From contig CM035360.1 of assembly GCA_020137815.1 (NCBI GenBank), positions 4,327,558-4,391,557 on the forward strand: a DNA stretch of 64,000 nucleotides. The letters run 5' to 3'. This DNA comes from Hormiphora californensis (lineage: Eukaryota; Ctenophora; Tentaculata; Cydippida; Pleurobrachiidae). The notes beneath the pieces are model-generated. The model ran no database searches. It was not told the origin of the DNA and worked only from the letters and a program-made list of their open reading frames with translations. Position 1 is the stretch's first letter, and every line of letters begins with the position of its first letter. Made by a program: the position numbers and the translations under genes. This document shows positions 1 to 13,500 of the stretch, one piece after another.

Positions 1-697
1 TTTTCATAGTTCTTTTTGAAATTCTCACAATTCTGCCTCTCATCAGCAAAAACAATAGAACGTATGAATCGATAAAAAAACCAATTTCTGATGAGTGAAG
101 GTGAACAGGATTTCAACTGCTAAGTTATCTTCTTTTGTTTTTGGACGGAAAACCCTTTCAGGTAATGGATATTTCAAACTTATTATCGTTGTATGCTTGG
201 TAAAGCAAATACCCTAATTGCAGGCACGCTAAAAAATGCCTACTTCCAAAAAATTAGAGGGGTAACTGAAAAGATGAGTATCGCTTTTTGTGGGTTCGGA
301 CCCTTAGTTTTATCGATTGACCGGGGGGGTGGGCGAAAAATGGGGGCACGGCTTCCTGAGCACGTTGAAGTGCGGATTGTCTGATTCTTTTGGGGAAATC
401 CCATCTGGCGGTAAGGCAGGGCGGGGAACCTTTTTGGGGTAGATTCCAACGGCAAGGGTATTGCCTCACTTTTTTTCACATGGGGGAGCCATATTTGGCA
501 TTCGGCATGGCAAGCCTACAAGGGTTTTTTTCGAAAAAGCACGGGCGTGCGCCCTCAAATTAATTTTTGAAAGCCTAGGGGGCCAAATTTACCAAGCAGC
601 TTTTAATACAACCGGGGGGAATCAAGTTTTCCCAATCTTAAAAACCCTTAAACCCCCCCGGCCCGGGGTTTTAAAGGGAAAAATTTTGGGGGCCCCT
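1..697. other. Low-quality sequence beside gap, no gene
   Basis: This AT-rich start of the window turns into runs of G and C doublets and homopolymers from about 300 onward, up to the N gap. No splice-bounded or domain-bearing reading frame was seen. The short open frames here carry no recognisable motif. The texture from about 470 to 697 resembles the poor block at 35.25-36.54 kb, so assembly noise is likely. Confidence 0.6.
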
Positions 698-797
698 NNN
701 NNNNNNNNNNNNNNNNNNNNNNNNNNNNNNNNNNNNNNNNNNNNNNNNNNNNNNNNNNNNNNNNNNNNNNNNNNNNNNNNNNNNNNNNNNNNNNNNN
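698..797. other. Assembly gap of 100 N
   Basis: Exactly 100 N are present, the usual placeholder for a scaffold join of unknown size. It truncates inverted-repeat arm A and removes the last exon of receptor copy A. Confidence 0.99.
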
Positions 798-3709
798 TAA
801 TTACAGTGTGACATGTAACCACACACAATACAGTTGTTGTCTGGGCTAACCGGGAACGGATAGGCCGTAAAATATACCATTGGGAAATCTGTCTAGAAAG
901 TAATAAAAAAAACGGAAAGCAATCCAACCTTAGGGATGCATCTTTACTGCAGATTCCTTTAGTTGCCTCTACAATATCCCAGAACATCGCGCACGTAGGT
1001 CCTGCTCCGCCGAAGATAATGAGGGTGCAGGAGTTAGGTCGATAAACAGAGGTATTTTATTCCCATTGGTCACCGAGTTGTGTGGTGCCATCTGTCATTG
1101 TGGCGTGTATGCTACGTTGGTGGAGCCCGTGGACGGTGCTATTTAACGATCCATTGACTTTGTTATACACCTGTTCTAAATGTTTTCCCGATAAAAAATA
1201 GGGGGATCAGCGGGACAGATGTTATAGAAGGAGATAGACAGATAGACAGATATACAGATAGACAGATGACAGTCAGAGAGAGAGTGAAGAAATCACCTGC
1301 TGTAAGATTTCCTTGTCCTTTAGATATCTGAAGGTTTTAGCCTCCCTAGGTATAGTATCTGCTGTGAAAATGACCAAGAAAGAACACATGTTAACCTGAG
1401 GGGGGTTATAAATACTAAAGCTGAGTATGAGGGGATGCTCGGGGAAAGGGTTTTGCCCGGTAAATTGGGACCCGATAATTGATAAATCGGTGGTGGACTA
1501 CACACGGGCGTTATAGCATGTATGTAAAAACGATACCAATTAAACATGACAGTAGCGACCCAGGAAGACTCAGGGTCTTGGTAAAATTACCAATAATATC
1601 GCCAGAATGGTGTTTGTTTGGTGCTGCTGCCGCTGCCTCATATTACCAACATTCTGTTTCGAATGGGTCCACATCCCTATCACCTGTAAAGTATTTGTGT
1701 TTGTTTAGTACCTCCCACTTATTAAACCGTAAAGTGTAAAAAACAATCGGCGATTAGAATTTGATTCATTTCTCACTAAGTTCTGCTAAGTTATTTGTTT
1801 TGCGGACCCCTATTTACTGGAACTCCAATTTACCGGGTGCATAAACTTCCCCCGATGTAGGAACTAGCCATTTTTCACCACGATATATATACCTGGCACC
1901 CCTGGCCCTATTTACCGGGAAAACCCGATAAATCGGGGTCCGACTGTCACTTACAAAGAGACTTACAAAGGTAAAGGCACTTACAAAATATTAAGAGAGA
2001 TCCAATTGCCAGTGTCGTCATTGTCAAATAGGGTATGGTGGTGAGGATTAACAACTTGATCTTGTTGTACTCCACTGGTCGGCAATCGTTTATAGAGATA
2101 CAAACTGATGGCTGTGTGGATGAAGGAGATAAAGTTATTCAAAATATCGTAATTATGATATCTAGTAATAACAATTCAACCCCCCTCGTTTTGCTGTAGA
2201 ACTATAAAACATAAAAGAAATCAGCTGCCTTATGACCTAATAAAACAGCACAGCACAGTTATACCATCGATTTGGAGTGCGAGATCATTGATGATACTGT
2301 CTCAAGGCTTTGATAGACCAGGGCAAAGGCAATTAATCCCAGGACAGGTCTCACCTTTATCCTAGGAAAAAAATGAATTGACATGATGCTCAAATTTGTA
2401 GTTGGTTGGCTACCAATGAAGCTTCTATATAATCTGGTTAAGCTAATGCTAATTATATAGCCTGACTGAGGACAACGCCATACTCGATCTGCAACTAATT
2501 TGGCAGGTCCCGTATCCCATACCAATTATTTGCAGAACCGAATCATTTCACCATTCAGTTCTCTCCCGTATCCATACCCAATTAGTTGCAGATACCGAAT
2601 TACTCAACCGTTCGTCTCTCGTTACCCATACAGAGATAGAGAAGATCATCGGTGAAGAAACCCTATTTCTGGCTGCTAAAATCTATTTCTGTGCTGCTAA
2701 ATCTATTTCTGGTGCTTCACAGAATTAGTTCTAGCAGCCAGAAATAGCAGCCAGAAATAGGTCTTGCAGCCAGAAATAGCAGCCAGAAATAGCAGCCAGA
2801 AATAGACTGTCGAGCAACTGTGCACCTGCCAGATAATGTTAATTACTTGTAAAAAGGCTGGTAGATGTTAATTGCTCTGGAGATACTCAAAGCAGTATTA
2901 ACCGTGGTCTCTATCTTTGTCACAAAGCTGTAGAGGGAATAACAGTGTAATAGAACGGTTTTATACTGCATTTGGTAAGTACAAAATGTGTCTGTCAAAG
3001 GGGGAAATTAATGAGGACTTGTCCAGAGGAATCCTCAAACTACTCATTTATTATTGAGTCCGGAACGTGAGGGTTTCCTATCACTTACATGAAGGCGATA
3101 TTGTGAAAGACCATGAAGGTATCTTCACTCAATCCATTTGGTATGCTATGGCGTCTATTATACACATCGGTAGCGAACACAAAATCATAGTGGGACATGA
3201 AGGATGCCACCTGGGAGATTAGGAACGTGAAAAACAGGGATAATTACCGTAATAAAAGTACTACTTACAGAGGGCTTGCCCTGAGTTTTGTAAACTAATT
3301 AGCTAAAAAGCAGTGTTTGTGAGTGTGTTTATTGCCTAGCTAGACTGTGTTTCGTGCGCCCCGCCCGCGAAACAAATGTAAAGGAGGGTTATAACATAAC
3401 AGTGCGTTTGCAAATACAAACACGAGTGTTTTAACAGAAAACATGTGTTTCACTACCACGGTAGCAGATCATTAGTTAGTTCCGATAATGAAATATCAAC
3501 AAACAAACAAACAAACAAACAAACAAACAAACAAACAAAAAAGGAGTAACAGTGCTTTTGTATACCTGACAGAACCCAATAATACAAACTAGGATGTTGG
3601 ACGATGCCAGGAGGATGAACAAAACTGATACTAAGCGATTCTTCGAGTTCAAGTAAAACTTCAGTACCAAGGCGTTGCTTATGAATCCTTTAGGGGGTAA
3701 ATTATTCAT
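798..3709 (-). CDS. Rhodopsin-like 7TM receptor, copy A, partial
   Basis: This is a multi-exon membrane receptor read on the minus strand. Exon 1 (3709-3566) starts at ATG and carries TM1, with an Asn in its middle (SSNILV). Exon 2 (3210-3089) follows in phase. A block near 2484-2290 holds TM3 with a TRLY motif in place of DRY, then TM4. Exon 2111-1985 carries a Cys-containing outer loop and TM5, and exon 1361-1297 is the inner loop before TM6. The TM5-to-loop junction keeps phase here but not in copy B. The TM7 exon (about 1150-930) has small indels relative to copy B, and the last exon falls in the N gap. The TM6 exon was not found with certainty, and the phase between exon 2 and the TM3 block is unresolved. 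The family is class A by general pattern; the ligand is unknown. Confidence 0.6.
1802..1946. mobile_element. Short TA-type (pogo-like) inverted-repeat element in arm A
   Basis: The ends read GCGGACCCCTATTTACTGG and its counterpart ending GGGGTCCGACTG, enclosing about 145 bp. The same CAGTCGGACCCCGATTTA-type ends recur at 9150, 12350, 22263, 57533 and 57737. CAG-starting ends with TA target duplications are typical of the pogo/Tigger branch of Tc1/mariner. No transposase is present, so it is a non-autonomous copy. It is shared by both inverted-repeat arms and therefore predates their duplication. Confidence 0.6.
3497..3540. repeat. (CAAA)n microsatellite
   Basis: Roughly eleven CAAA units lie in the first intron of receptor copy A. 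The mirrored copy B position (about 10727-10770) has a shorter, interrupted TTTG run. Confidence 0.9.
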
Positions 3710-3860
3710 GTTCTGTTCTTCATATTTAAGTTGTAATCTAACTTGAATTGAGACTCAGTGATATATTATTACAACTATAATCTTGTTAAATAAAATAATA
3801 ATGATAATAATAATAAAATGAAATAATACTATATGTAGAATGGTAATTCTTACAACTCCA

Positions 3861-5123
3861 ACCTGATGTACCTGGAATTGATGTAACTAGAATGATCAGA
3901 CTGACTACTATGAAGAAGGGCTCCATTACTGGGATACACTCTTCAACGAGATTTCAGTCCACTACAGCTGTTAAGTTATAGTTGGATACACACTGCAACG
4001 AGATAACTGATATTACCCTGTTACAGTCCACTGCAGTACTTTTATAGTGGGATATACCCAACAATATCTGATCTAGGAGCTATATATAGCTATTTATTAC
4101 CCTGTTTGTTGTTGTGAAAGCTGGGGGGGGGGTCACCTGCAGGGATATAATCATCATGATAGCGATACTTGTAGGCTTGTCCCAGGGCAATATACTGAAG
4201 AGCATCATTTCATTCTTTATATTTGTCTGTGATGTTGTTATTTGTAAAGTAGATCCTGTTTGATTTCTTTCGAACAAGGCAATCTCTCATGTCGCTATGG
4301 AGCTGATTTTAAAGCAACAAAGAAACCCCATTAAAAGTTATAAAGAAAGTGATCACCCAACAAGTCAACTCAATAATTTAAGTAATCAGCAAAGTAATGG
4401 AATATTTGCAGCTTCATTAAATGATAAAGAACTGTAACTATATCATGATAATAATAATGAAGAGTTATTTATCAGTTCACTGCTAAGAGAAGGAGAAGGA
4501 AAGAATCACAACGCAAAGGTGACCATCCATACCTCTCCCCCAGCCAGAATACAGTAATAACTTTTTCCAGATTTAACCATAGAGACAGGGTCGGACAAGA
4601 CAAGGTTTAACTGCATCTTGGCTAGCTGACAAAAGTAAACAGAGTTCGGCAACGTAAAAACTGATGTGCACGATGTAGCGTGTTTAATCAGAGTGAGTCA
4701 TGTCTCTCTAGTGTGCATGAGAGAGATATAGAGTTTATACGTTGATTGCACTCTATGCTTTAGATCACGTGACTTGTACAGTTTGCCACGTGATATCTGA
4801 CACACTAGAACGGCTACTTCTGAGCAGAAGCTTAATGGGGACAAGGGTATACAAGGTGGCCCATAAATTATGAGCGTGGGGGACGAGCCGTACCTCCCAA
4901 ACGGTGATAGTTGTGCAAAAACTAACTACTGTAGATATTGTTCGGTCAACAAGTGAATGGTGTAGCGGATTGTTTGCCTTGTGTCTGCTACATTTAGACA
5001 CACAGTATGTTGTTTTTGGCAACCACAGTCGACCATTATAATCATAGGTGTGGATTAGCATTGCCAATTTGGCAACGAAATGGATCACCGCGCCCCGGTT
5101 TGTTTGAAATAAAAACAAGAATA
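3861..5123. other. No gene recognised
   Basis: This is unique-looking AT-rich DNA between inverted-repeat arm A and the DNA element at 5124. It contains a few short open frames, the longest 117 codons on the minus strand at 5118-4765, none with a recognisable domain. Plus-strand myosin exons were looked for here, because the tail gene downstream lacks a motor, and none were seen. Confidence 0.5.
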
Positions 5124-6672
5124 TAGGGTAGACCGGGGTAATTTGGACGGTGGGGCAATGTGGTCACAGGACGGGGCAATGTGGACTAGTGATTTATATG
5201 GGACTTTTAAATTGTGGTGTTTAGTGTGAAATAACGAAAAATGACGACTTTAAAGTTAAACTTTATTTCGGTAAACTTAATTATGATAATTATTTAAATT
5301 AAGGGTCAGAATTTCACAATATGATACTTTTCTATTCAGTTTCATCATCAAGATGACATTAGCTTTCGATTTAATTAGCTAATTGGCATTTTAATGAAGC
5401 GGGGCAATTCGGACAATTTGGGGCAATTCGGACGAAAAAATCGGGGGCAATTCGGTCATAATCCAGATTGCCCCATGGGGCAATTTGGACTAGACCAAAT
5501 TGCCCCATGGGGCAAATTGGTTAAAATGAATTGGCCTCATGGCGCCATTATACTCGTTTCTATGGTAACCATAGACAAACTGCTTTCATAATTATCCTAT
5601 TCAATCAATATAGATGGCTAAAACTGAGTAAATAGACCAAAAAAATAGAAAAAAGGCGCATTATACAACCAATTCTCTGGATGCCAAGGTAACAAGTCAA
5701 TCCATGGTGTGGCATTCGACAAACCAACTTCATAGGGTGCTCCAGAATATCTAGGACTGGTGCTTTGATGACCAAAAGTAGTGTTTTATCATGATAATCA
5801 TCCATATGCAGCTGATATTACTGAATATTGAATAAAGGGATAAATTACAGGCTAACTTAGAGCAATAGGCATACATTTAATGCAAATTCGCCGGTTGCTA
5901 TGGTAACAAACTCCGTTGCTATAGTAACCCCAGGGAATTGCATTGAGTGGGAATCGGCCACTAACATGATTAATTAGACTGGATCCCCATAATAGTAATT
6001 TCTGGCCTTGTAAGCACCTGAAAACACAAACAGCATTCCTTTGAAAACCGTAGCTTTATTTGTGGTTTTTTGATCTTTGATGTCGATTTTCTCAAAAACC
6101 CTATTTGGGATTAGATTAAATCTTTTTCTAATCGACTAGGCTAATCCTGAGCTTTCGAAAATGCACCCTATAGATATAGATCTGATGAACACTTAATTTT
6201 TTGGTTAATTAGGCTAATTACTACTTAATTAACTAATTTTGAAAAAAGGAATAGCACGGGATACTAAATTACTAGATGACTGAAAAGTTTGAAATCGATA
6301 TCTCAAAAACTGTGGCTACAATCTAAGTTTGTCCAAATAGCCCCAACCTCGGTCTGATTTACATCGCAGATTTACAGCTGGGGCAATGTGGTGTGTCGCG
6401 GTCACGTGATTGAATGCGCGCATTGTGATTGGTGTAGAAGCCACTAGTCCAAATTGCCCCGTGTCTCGCGATCAAAAATATTCCGACTTACCTTCATTAA
6501 CAAGGTTAATTAGCTATCTAAAAGTTATGTTTTCGATTCAAATTTGTTCTGAGGCTCAAGATAAAGGTTCAGTTGCACAAATTGAGTAGCTAACTAATTG
6601 ATTAAGTAAATTAATGGCTCTTGAAATACCAATTGAATGCCAAAACCGTCCAAATTACCCCGGTCTACCCTA
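5124..6672. mobile_element. Non-autonomous DNA element, 1.5 kb, TA target duplication
   Basis: The terminal inverted repeats are GGGTAGACCGGGGTAATTTG at 5126 and its reverse complement ending at 6670. Both are flanked by TA (5124-5125 and 6671-6672). The interior repeats a GGGGCAAT(T/G)(T/C)GG motif several times and has no long reading frame. TA duplication points to Tc1/mariner-type mobilisation; the exact family is not known. Similar GGGGTAATTTGG words occur near 55395-55425. Confidence 0.85.
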
Positions 6673-7100
6673 CACGAGAAACAAATGGGCCAGGCAGGTA
6701 CTACTTGGTCACACACCACACGAGAGAGTCTGAGTAAGACAAGGTTTCCCGTTTCAACAAACCTAGCGGTAGTGTAAAACCTTGCGAGGTTTAAGGGTAT
6801 AACACAATTAGTGTTTTACTCCACCCTTTTTTTGTTCCAGCCAGAAGAAGAAAACTGAAAAACCTAAATTTATTGTAGCAAACCGGAAATAAAAACTCAA
6901 AAACCCTGTAATTCACAACACAGAACACTCACACAACCTAAAAGGACAAACGAAACCTCGAGTACAGTGGTATTTAGCAGTGAAAAAGAGAGAGGGAGGG
7001 AGGAAGTTGTGTGTTTCCACCCACTGTCACCAGTATACAGTGTACCCTCAATGTTCCAGGGAAGGAGGGGGAGAGGGGTTATAATTAGGCTCCATTAGGG

Positions 7101-7128
7101 GGCTGAGAGAGAGAAAGAGGGAGAGAAA

Positions 7129-7216
<88 letters not shown>

Positions 7217-7245
7217 AGAGAGAGAAAGAGAGAGAGAAAGAGAGA
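7101..7245. repeat. (GA)n microsatellite
   Basis: A long purine run of GA dinucleotides with A and G interruptions lies about 370 bp upstream of the first recognised tail exon. The protein-like frames through it are artefacts of the repeat. Confidence 0.95.
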
Positions 7246-7616
7246 GGGGGGGATGTGGGTTTAGGTGTGAATTGAGACTATCGTGTATATACATTGTATG
7301 TAAATTATGGTGGTGAGAGAGCTACATAGAGACCCATTGTATTGTTGAAAAGGCACCAGTACACACATCAATATATCCCTCTATAGGGACTAAAAAGTAA
7401 ACCCCAAGGCCTGCAATTGTGAAATTTTCTCACAGTCATATCTCTACCCCATAATGATATGATACAGAGACTTGAAATTTGGAGGTTAGGAAGATCTATC
7501 AGAGAAATGTCCTGAGGGAGATCATGTTAAAGAGAGGGCTCTTTAGGGATCTCCTTTATCCACCATGTTCTATTAACAACTCTCTCTCTCTCTCTCAAAA
7601 ACTCAAAATCTTTCAG

Positions 7617-9961
7617 AAAGATAAAGCTACCGAAACTGGAGGGACCCTTCAGTCACAAGATTAACGACTATCTGGAGAGGATTTATAGATGTTGGTGGGC
7701 TGCCTGTCTGGTAAGAAAACAAACTTAATCAAAACGTTTGGCTATAGCTTGAGATAACTATATCTGTTGAGTACTGTCAACAGCATCCAGCATCCCTTAA
7801 CAAAGATATATCAAACATACCATTTCTACTAAATAATGAACAGAGAGATGTATCACACGACATCTCCTATAGAACACTGTTCCCTCCGTTCATTAATTAA
7901 CCACCACTAATTAACTAATTACCACTGCGTTATTATGCAAGACGTCAGATTATCACATGGCTCTAACCGCACAACCAGAACAAAACGTGTCATTTAAAAT
8001 GTAAATTACACAGAACAAAGAGAAGCACAGAGTATAGTTAGATTACTTAAAGTGTAAACTTTTCTTGGGAGTTACAAAACTCACAACTTTGCAAATAAAT
8101 ATGCAGTGATGATGTCATAAGTCATTTCTGCCTTAGCCTTATAGCAAAATTACCAGGATAATTGCCCGGGTCTTGAAAATGATACTTTATGTAACTATGT
8201 CTCAAATCACTATCTTCCCCTTCTCACCGTAAAGGAGCGTTATAAAATAGCAACCCTTGCCGCCCCAGGTAAAATCCCTAAAGCCAGAAGAAAGGACGAA
8301 AGTTAGAGTTTGTGTCACTGCTCATTCAGCGTTTCATGGAGAGCTATCAAATCATTCTCACGAGGTAAGAAAGCAGAAAGGGAAACTAGAGAAAGTAAGA
8401 AACTTCTACCGTGTTTTAGATAGAGAGAGAGAGAGAGAGATGTGGGAGGGAGTAAGTTTAATCTCAATATGTAGATACCCCGGATACCCAGTTGTGTTCC
8501 AAAACTACAATCCATCTCCCTTATTCTCCCCTCCCACAGCTACACCCCAATCCATCTTCCTTATTCTCCCCCCCACAGCTACACTCCGTTCTCATCTCTC
8601 ATTGTTGAGTATCTCTCACATATCTCTCCCACAGGGGGTCGCTAAACCGATGAACGTTAAGAAGCTGAGGCTCCGTGCTGACTACATCAACAACCCAAAC
8701 TTTGAATCGAGAATCTCTCAACTCCTCTCGAACACTTCTGAAAATGCAGCTCATGGGTCCAAATTGGAATTTGCAGCTCCAATAAACAGACTTAACAGGA
8801 AACATGTAGTGGAAAGGTAATTTGCTCTTTTTCAATTGTAGTTTTTTAGACCCCCCCCCCCCCATTTTAAGGTTATTCATTAGGAAGGGTAACAAAGTTA
8901 TCCATGGTCCCTTCTTATGTAAATCACTATCTATCTCCCTCTCTCTCTCTTACAGGGGTAACCTGGTGCTATCAAACCGAGCGTTAATTTTCTTGACCCA
9001 GAAGTTTGAGTTGTACCCCCAGAAGACAATATTCCTCCAAAATATCAAGAGTGTCAGTTTGAGCCACCATGTTGACACTATGTGTGTTGTCCACCAGAGA
9101 GAGGTATGTTTACTGTTTTACAGTCCCTGGACTGGATAATACTACAATACAGTCGGACCCTGATTTACCGGGATGCTCGGGGGAAGGGGTTTTGCCCGGT
9201 AAATCGGAGTGCGACTGTAGTAGTTTGTAGTAGTTTCCCAGGAATCTGGATATTGCAGTTCCAGGTCGCTCTGTTCTGCAAAATCAAGCGCTTGTTTACT
9301 TTACCGCTCAGAGCGCTCATAGCTGTAGCGCGCGGTGACAATTTGTTCAGTTTTAGCAATCCACGCACGCGCGTTTGTAGGATAATTATCCTGGATTTTA
9401 GGACATTTTACATTCAAAATTACGTGAACCATTAATTTATTATTCACTTTTTGAGTAATTATTCACGACATGACTCTTAAACTTATTTTAACACCCCCAT
9501 CCAGGTTGGAAAAGATATGGTCCTAGATTTTGGAGTGACTGGGGTTTATCACACGCTTCCAGAGTTTGTGTCCCTCCTCTTTTTGGCGTGCAGGAAACTG
9601 GGAACACGGATCAATGTGAATGTGTTTATTGAGAGAATTCGGTATAATAACTCGAGGAAACCGAACGTTTGGGATGAACTTAGTTTCAGGTAATTTAGAG
9701 TGTATTATCATACTGTTGCAACGCAATACGGCTTGTCTTGTTCGACTCTCTCCGCCATGGCGAGGGTTAGGCGTTAGCACACCAATAGTGTGTGTTACTG
9801 GCACAGCTTTCGCTTGGCATTCCTGATTAGTATGGACATAATCTAACCTTTCCCTCTGTTTCAGTGCGAAAAAGGACAAGAATTCGAAGCCGGGTACCCC
9901 ACTCTGTCAATTGAAAAACAAGGTTGTGATATTCTATGGAGGGAGGGATATTCTACACTAA
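7617..9961 (+). CDS. Myosin-I tail (TH1 domain), motor not found upstream
   Basis: Six exons splice in phase: 7617-7710, 8269-8364, 8635-8816, 8956-9103, 9505-9689 and 9865-9961, with TAA at 9959-9961. The protein shows a neck-like segment (YLERIYRCWWAACL), a KPEERTKVRVCVTAHSAFHG segment that resembles the link before the tail of animal class-I myosins, and then a TH1-like domain: NNPNFESRI, LEFAAPINRLNRKH, LVLSNRALIFLTQ, IKSVSLS and a Lys-rich end. In class-I myosins this domain binds acidic phospholipids and ties the motor to membranes. No start codon or motor exon was found upstream, and the phase at 7617 demands a preceding exon that leaves two bases. The only motor gene in the window is on the opposite strand (41.3-19.75 kb), and its last exon can leave exactly two bases. 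The tail could instead belong to a separate truncated gene. Confidence 0.75.
9148..9219. mobile_element. 72-bp pogo-like MITE with TA duplication
   Basis: The ends are CAGTCGGACCC (9150) and GTGCGACTG (ends 9217), flanked by TA on both sides. It lies in the intron between the fourth and fifth tail exons and is one of the shortest complete copies of this family in the window. Confidence 0.8.
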
Positions 9962-10392
9962 AAGTGATATAAAGTGTTTTTTAAACGATCGGGGCTTGTC
10001 GAGTTCTCAACAAATTGGGACTTGATTTGGAAGATATTATTTTGGGAAGGGACAGTTGGGTTACCAAAATATGTGGAGAAGGAGTGAATTATATTAACGT
10101 TTATGAAAGTTTATTTTTGCATGATTTTACACTTATTATTCTTAATTTGCAGACTAAAGCTGCACAGAGGGTGTTATACAGAAAGAATTATTATTCACTT
10201 TCATTTTGTTTAGAGAGTTTGCACAACAAAATTATTTTGAAAATTTATTTTTTTTCAGATCATTTTCATTATTTAGGGCTTTAAGAGCAAAGGGGTTTTA
10301 TGGTTTGGCGTTTGTGAGGAGATTTGTGGGTTATGAGATGTTTATTGCAGATGAGATGTTTATTGATGCGGGGCCATCTTATTTGTTGTTGT

Positions 10393-13300
10393 AGAATTAC
10401 CATTCTATTCCATCTACCTATAGTATTATTTCTTTTATTATTCTTATCATTATTATTTTAATTTCAACCAGATTATATTTGTCAAATATACACTGAGTCT
10501 CAATTCAGTTCGATTAACAACTTAAATATGAAAAGACCAGAACATGAATCATTTACCCCCTAAAGGATCATACGCAAACGCCTCTGTACTGAGTTTTACT
10601 GAACTCGAAGAGGATCGCTTAGTATCAGGTTTTGTTCTCCTCCTGGCATCGTCCAACATCCTAGTTTGTTATTTGGGTTCCTGTGCAGGTATACAACGCA
10701 CTGTTACCTCCTTCTTTTACTACACTGTTTTTGTTTTGTTTGTTTTGTTTGTTTGTTTTTGTTTGTTGATATTTTCATTATCGGAACTACTGATTAACCC
10801 TTGGTAGTGAACAATGTTGTTTCTGTTAAAACACACTTCGTTTTGTATTTGCAAAACCACTTTTATGTTATAACACCTCCTTCTACATTTGTTTCGCGGC
10901 GCGGGCGCCCGACGCAACACACAGTCTCGGCTAGTCATAACCACAACCACCAAACCTGCTGTTACTAATTAGTTTACACAACTCAGGGCATGCCCTGCTT
11001 GAGTAGTACTTTAATTACGGTATTATCCCGTGTTTTCCACGATTCCTAATCCCCAGGGGCTCACTCTCATGTCCACTATGTTTTGTTGTTCGCTAACCGA
11101 TGTGTATAATGACCCTATAGCATCCAATTGGATTGAGTAAGATACCTTCCATGTCTTTCACATAAGTCTCCGTCATGTAGTGATAGGACCCTCACGTTCC
11201 GCGTAACAATCAATACATACCAATGCGTAGTTCTGAGATTCCTCTGACAAGTCCTCATTTATTTCCCCTACTTTGGACAGACCCATTTGTCATGTCTTAC
11301 CAAATGCACTATAAACCGTCTCTATTACCCTGTTATTCCCTTCTACAACGCTTTGTGACAAGATAGAGACCACGGTAATAACTCTTTGAGTATCTTCCAG
11401 AGCATTAACATCTAATAACCAGCCTTTTTATCAAGGTAATTATACCTTATCTGGCAGAGTTCACAGTTGCTCGACATCTTTTGCTGGCTGCTATTTCTGG
11501 CTGTATTTCTGCTGCAAGACCTATTTCTGGCTCTATTTTGGGCTGCTAGACCTAATTCTGGTCTGGCTGCAACAGCCAGAAAGATCTTTAGAGCATCCAA
11601 GATATACTTTACGCAGAAAATAGGGTTTTCCTCTCTCACGTGATCTCTCTCTCTGTATTGGATTAACGAGAGACGACGAGTGAGTAATTCCTGTATCTGC
11701 ACGTAATTGGGTATGGATGAACGGGGAGGACAAATCGGGAAATGGATTCGGTAATCTGCATACTAATTGGGTTATGGGACATACGGGGGGACCTCTGCCA
11801 AATTATTGCAGATCGAGTATGGCGTTTGTCCTCAGTCAGGCTATATAATTAGCATTAGCTTAACCAGATTATATAGAAGCTTCATTGGTAGCCAACCAAC
11901 TACAAATTTGAGCATCATGTCAATTCATTTTTTTCCTAGGATAAAGGTGAGACCTGTCCTGGGATTAATTGCCTTTGCCCTGGTCTTCAAGCCTTAGACA
12001 CTATCATCAATGATCTCGCACTCCAAATCGATGGTATAACTGTGCTGTGCTGTTTTATTAGGTCATAAGGCAGCTGATTTCTTTTATGTTTTATAGTTCT
12101 ACAGCAAAACGAGGGGGGTTGAATTGTTATTACTAGATATCATAATTACGATATTTTGAATAACTTTATCTCCTTCATCCACACAGCCATCAGTTTGTAT
12201 CTCTATAAACGATTGCCGACCAGTGGAGTACAACAAGATCAAGTTGTTAATCCTCACCACCATACCCTATTTGACAATGACGACACTGGCAATTGGATCT
12301 CTCTTAATATTTGTAAGTGCCTTTACCTTTGTAAGTCTCTTTGTAAGTGACAGTCGGACCCCGATTTATCGGGTTTTTCCCGTAAATAGGGACTAATGGG
12401 TGCCAGGTTATATATCTGGTGAAAAATGGCTAGTTCCTACATCGGGGGAAGTTTATGCACCCGGTAAATTGGAGTTCCAGTAAATAGGGGTCCGCAAAAC
12501 AAATAACTTAGCAGAACTTAGTGAGAAATGAATCAAATTCTAATCGCCGATTGTTTTTTACACTTTACGGTTTAATAAATGGGAGGTACTAAACAACACA
12601 CATACTTTACCGGTGATAGGGATGTGGACCCATTCGAAACAGAATGTTGGTAATATATAGGCGCGGCAGCAGCACCAAACAAACACCATTTCTGGCGATA
12701 TTATTGGTAATTTTTACCAAGACCCTGAGTCTTCCTGGGTCGCTACTGTCATGTTTAATTGGTATCGTTTTACTACATGCTAGATAACGCCCCGTGTGTA
12801 GTCCACCACCGATTTAATCAATTATCGGGTCCCAATTTACCGGGCAAAACCCTTTCCCCGAGCATCCCCTCAGGTCTAGTATGTATTTACAACCCCCCGC
12901 AGGTGAACATGTGTTCTTTCTTGGTTATTTTTACAGCAGATACTATTCCTAGGGAAGCTAAAACCTTCAGATATCTAAAGGACAAGGAAATCGTTTACAG
13001 CAGGTGATTTCTTCACTCTCTCTATCTACTGTCTATCTGTCTATCTGTATATCTTCCATCTGTCTATCTCCTTCTAAACTCTGTCCCGCTGATCCCCCTA
13101 TTTTTTATCGGAACATTTAGAACAGTGTATAACACAAGATCAATGTAATGGATCGTTAATAGCACCGTCCCACGGTCTCCACCAACGTAGCATACACGCC
13201 ACAATGACAGATGGCACCCACACTCAGGTGACCTACATGGGAACTAAAATACCTCTGTTTATCGACCTCAACCTCTGCACCCTCATTATCTTCTGGCGGA

Positions 13301-13500
13301 GCAAGGACCTACGGCGCATGTTCTGGGATATTGTAGAGGCAACTAAAGGAATCTGCAGTAAAAGATGCATCCCTAAAGGTTGGAATTGCTTTCCGTTTTT
13401 CTTAGTTACTTATAGACAGATTTACACAATGGTATATTTTACCGTGCTCTATCCTGTTTCCCGTTAGAACATAACAAGGTATATTTTACATTTTACAATA
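10393..13500 (+). repeat. Inverted-repeat arm B (about 3.1 kb)
   Basis: This is the plus-strand counterpart of arm A (798-3860). Homology starts in the AT-rich receptor 5' flank at about 10393, runs through all introns including the shared TA-type element, and fades around 13465-13500. Copy-specific single-base indels are frequent on both sides. Confidence 0.9.

Larger units (their letters stand above)
798..3860 (-). repeat. Inverted-repeat arm A (about 3 kb)
   Basis: Read on the minus strand, this segment matches 10393-13500 on the plus strand almost throughout: the receptor exons, the introns, the AT-rich 5' flank near 3720-3860 and an embedded TA-type element (1802-1946). Differences between the arms are mostly one-base insertions or deletions rather than substitutions. 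The two arms are therefore either a recent inverted duplication or two noisy copies of one locus. The N gap cuts the far end. Confidence 0.9.

Noticed and set aside
4765-5118. 117-codon minus-strand frame
   Set aside because: No domain, no supporting splice sites and no neighbouring exons. It ends close to the DNA element and looks like chance.
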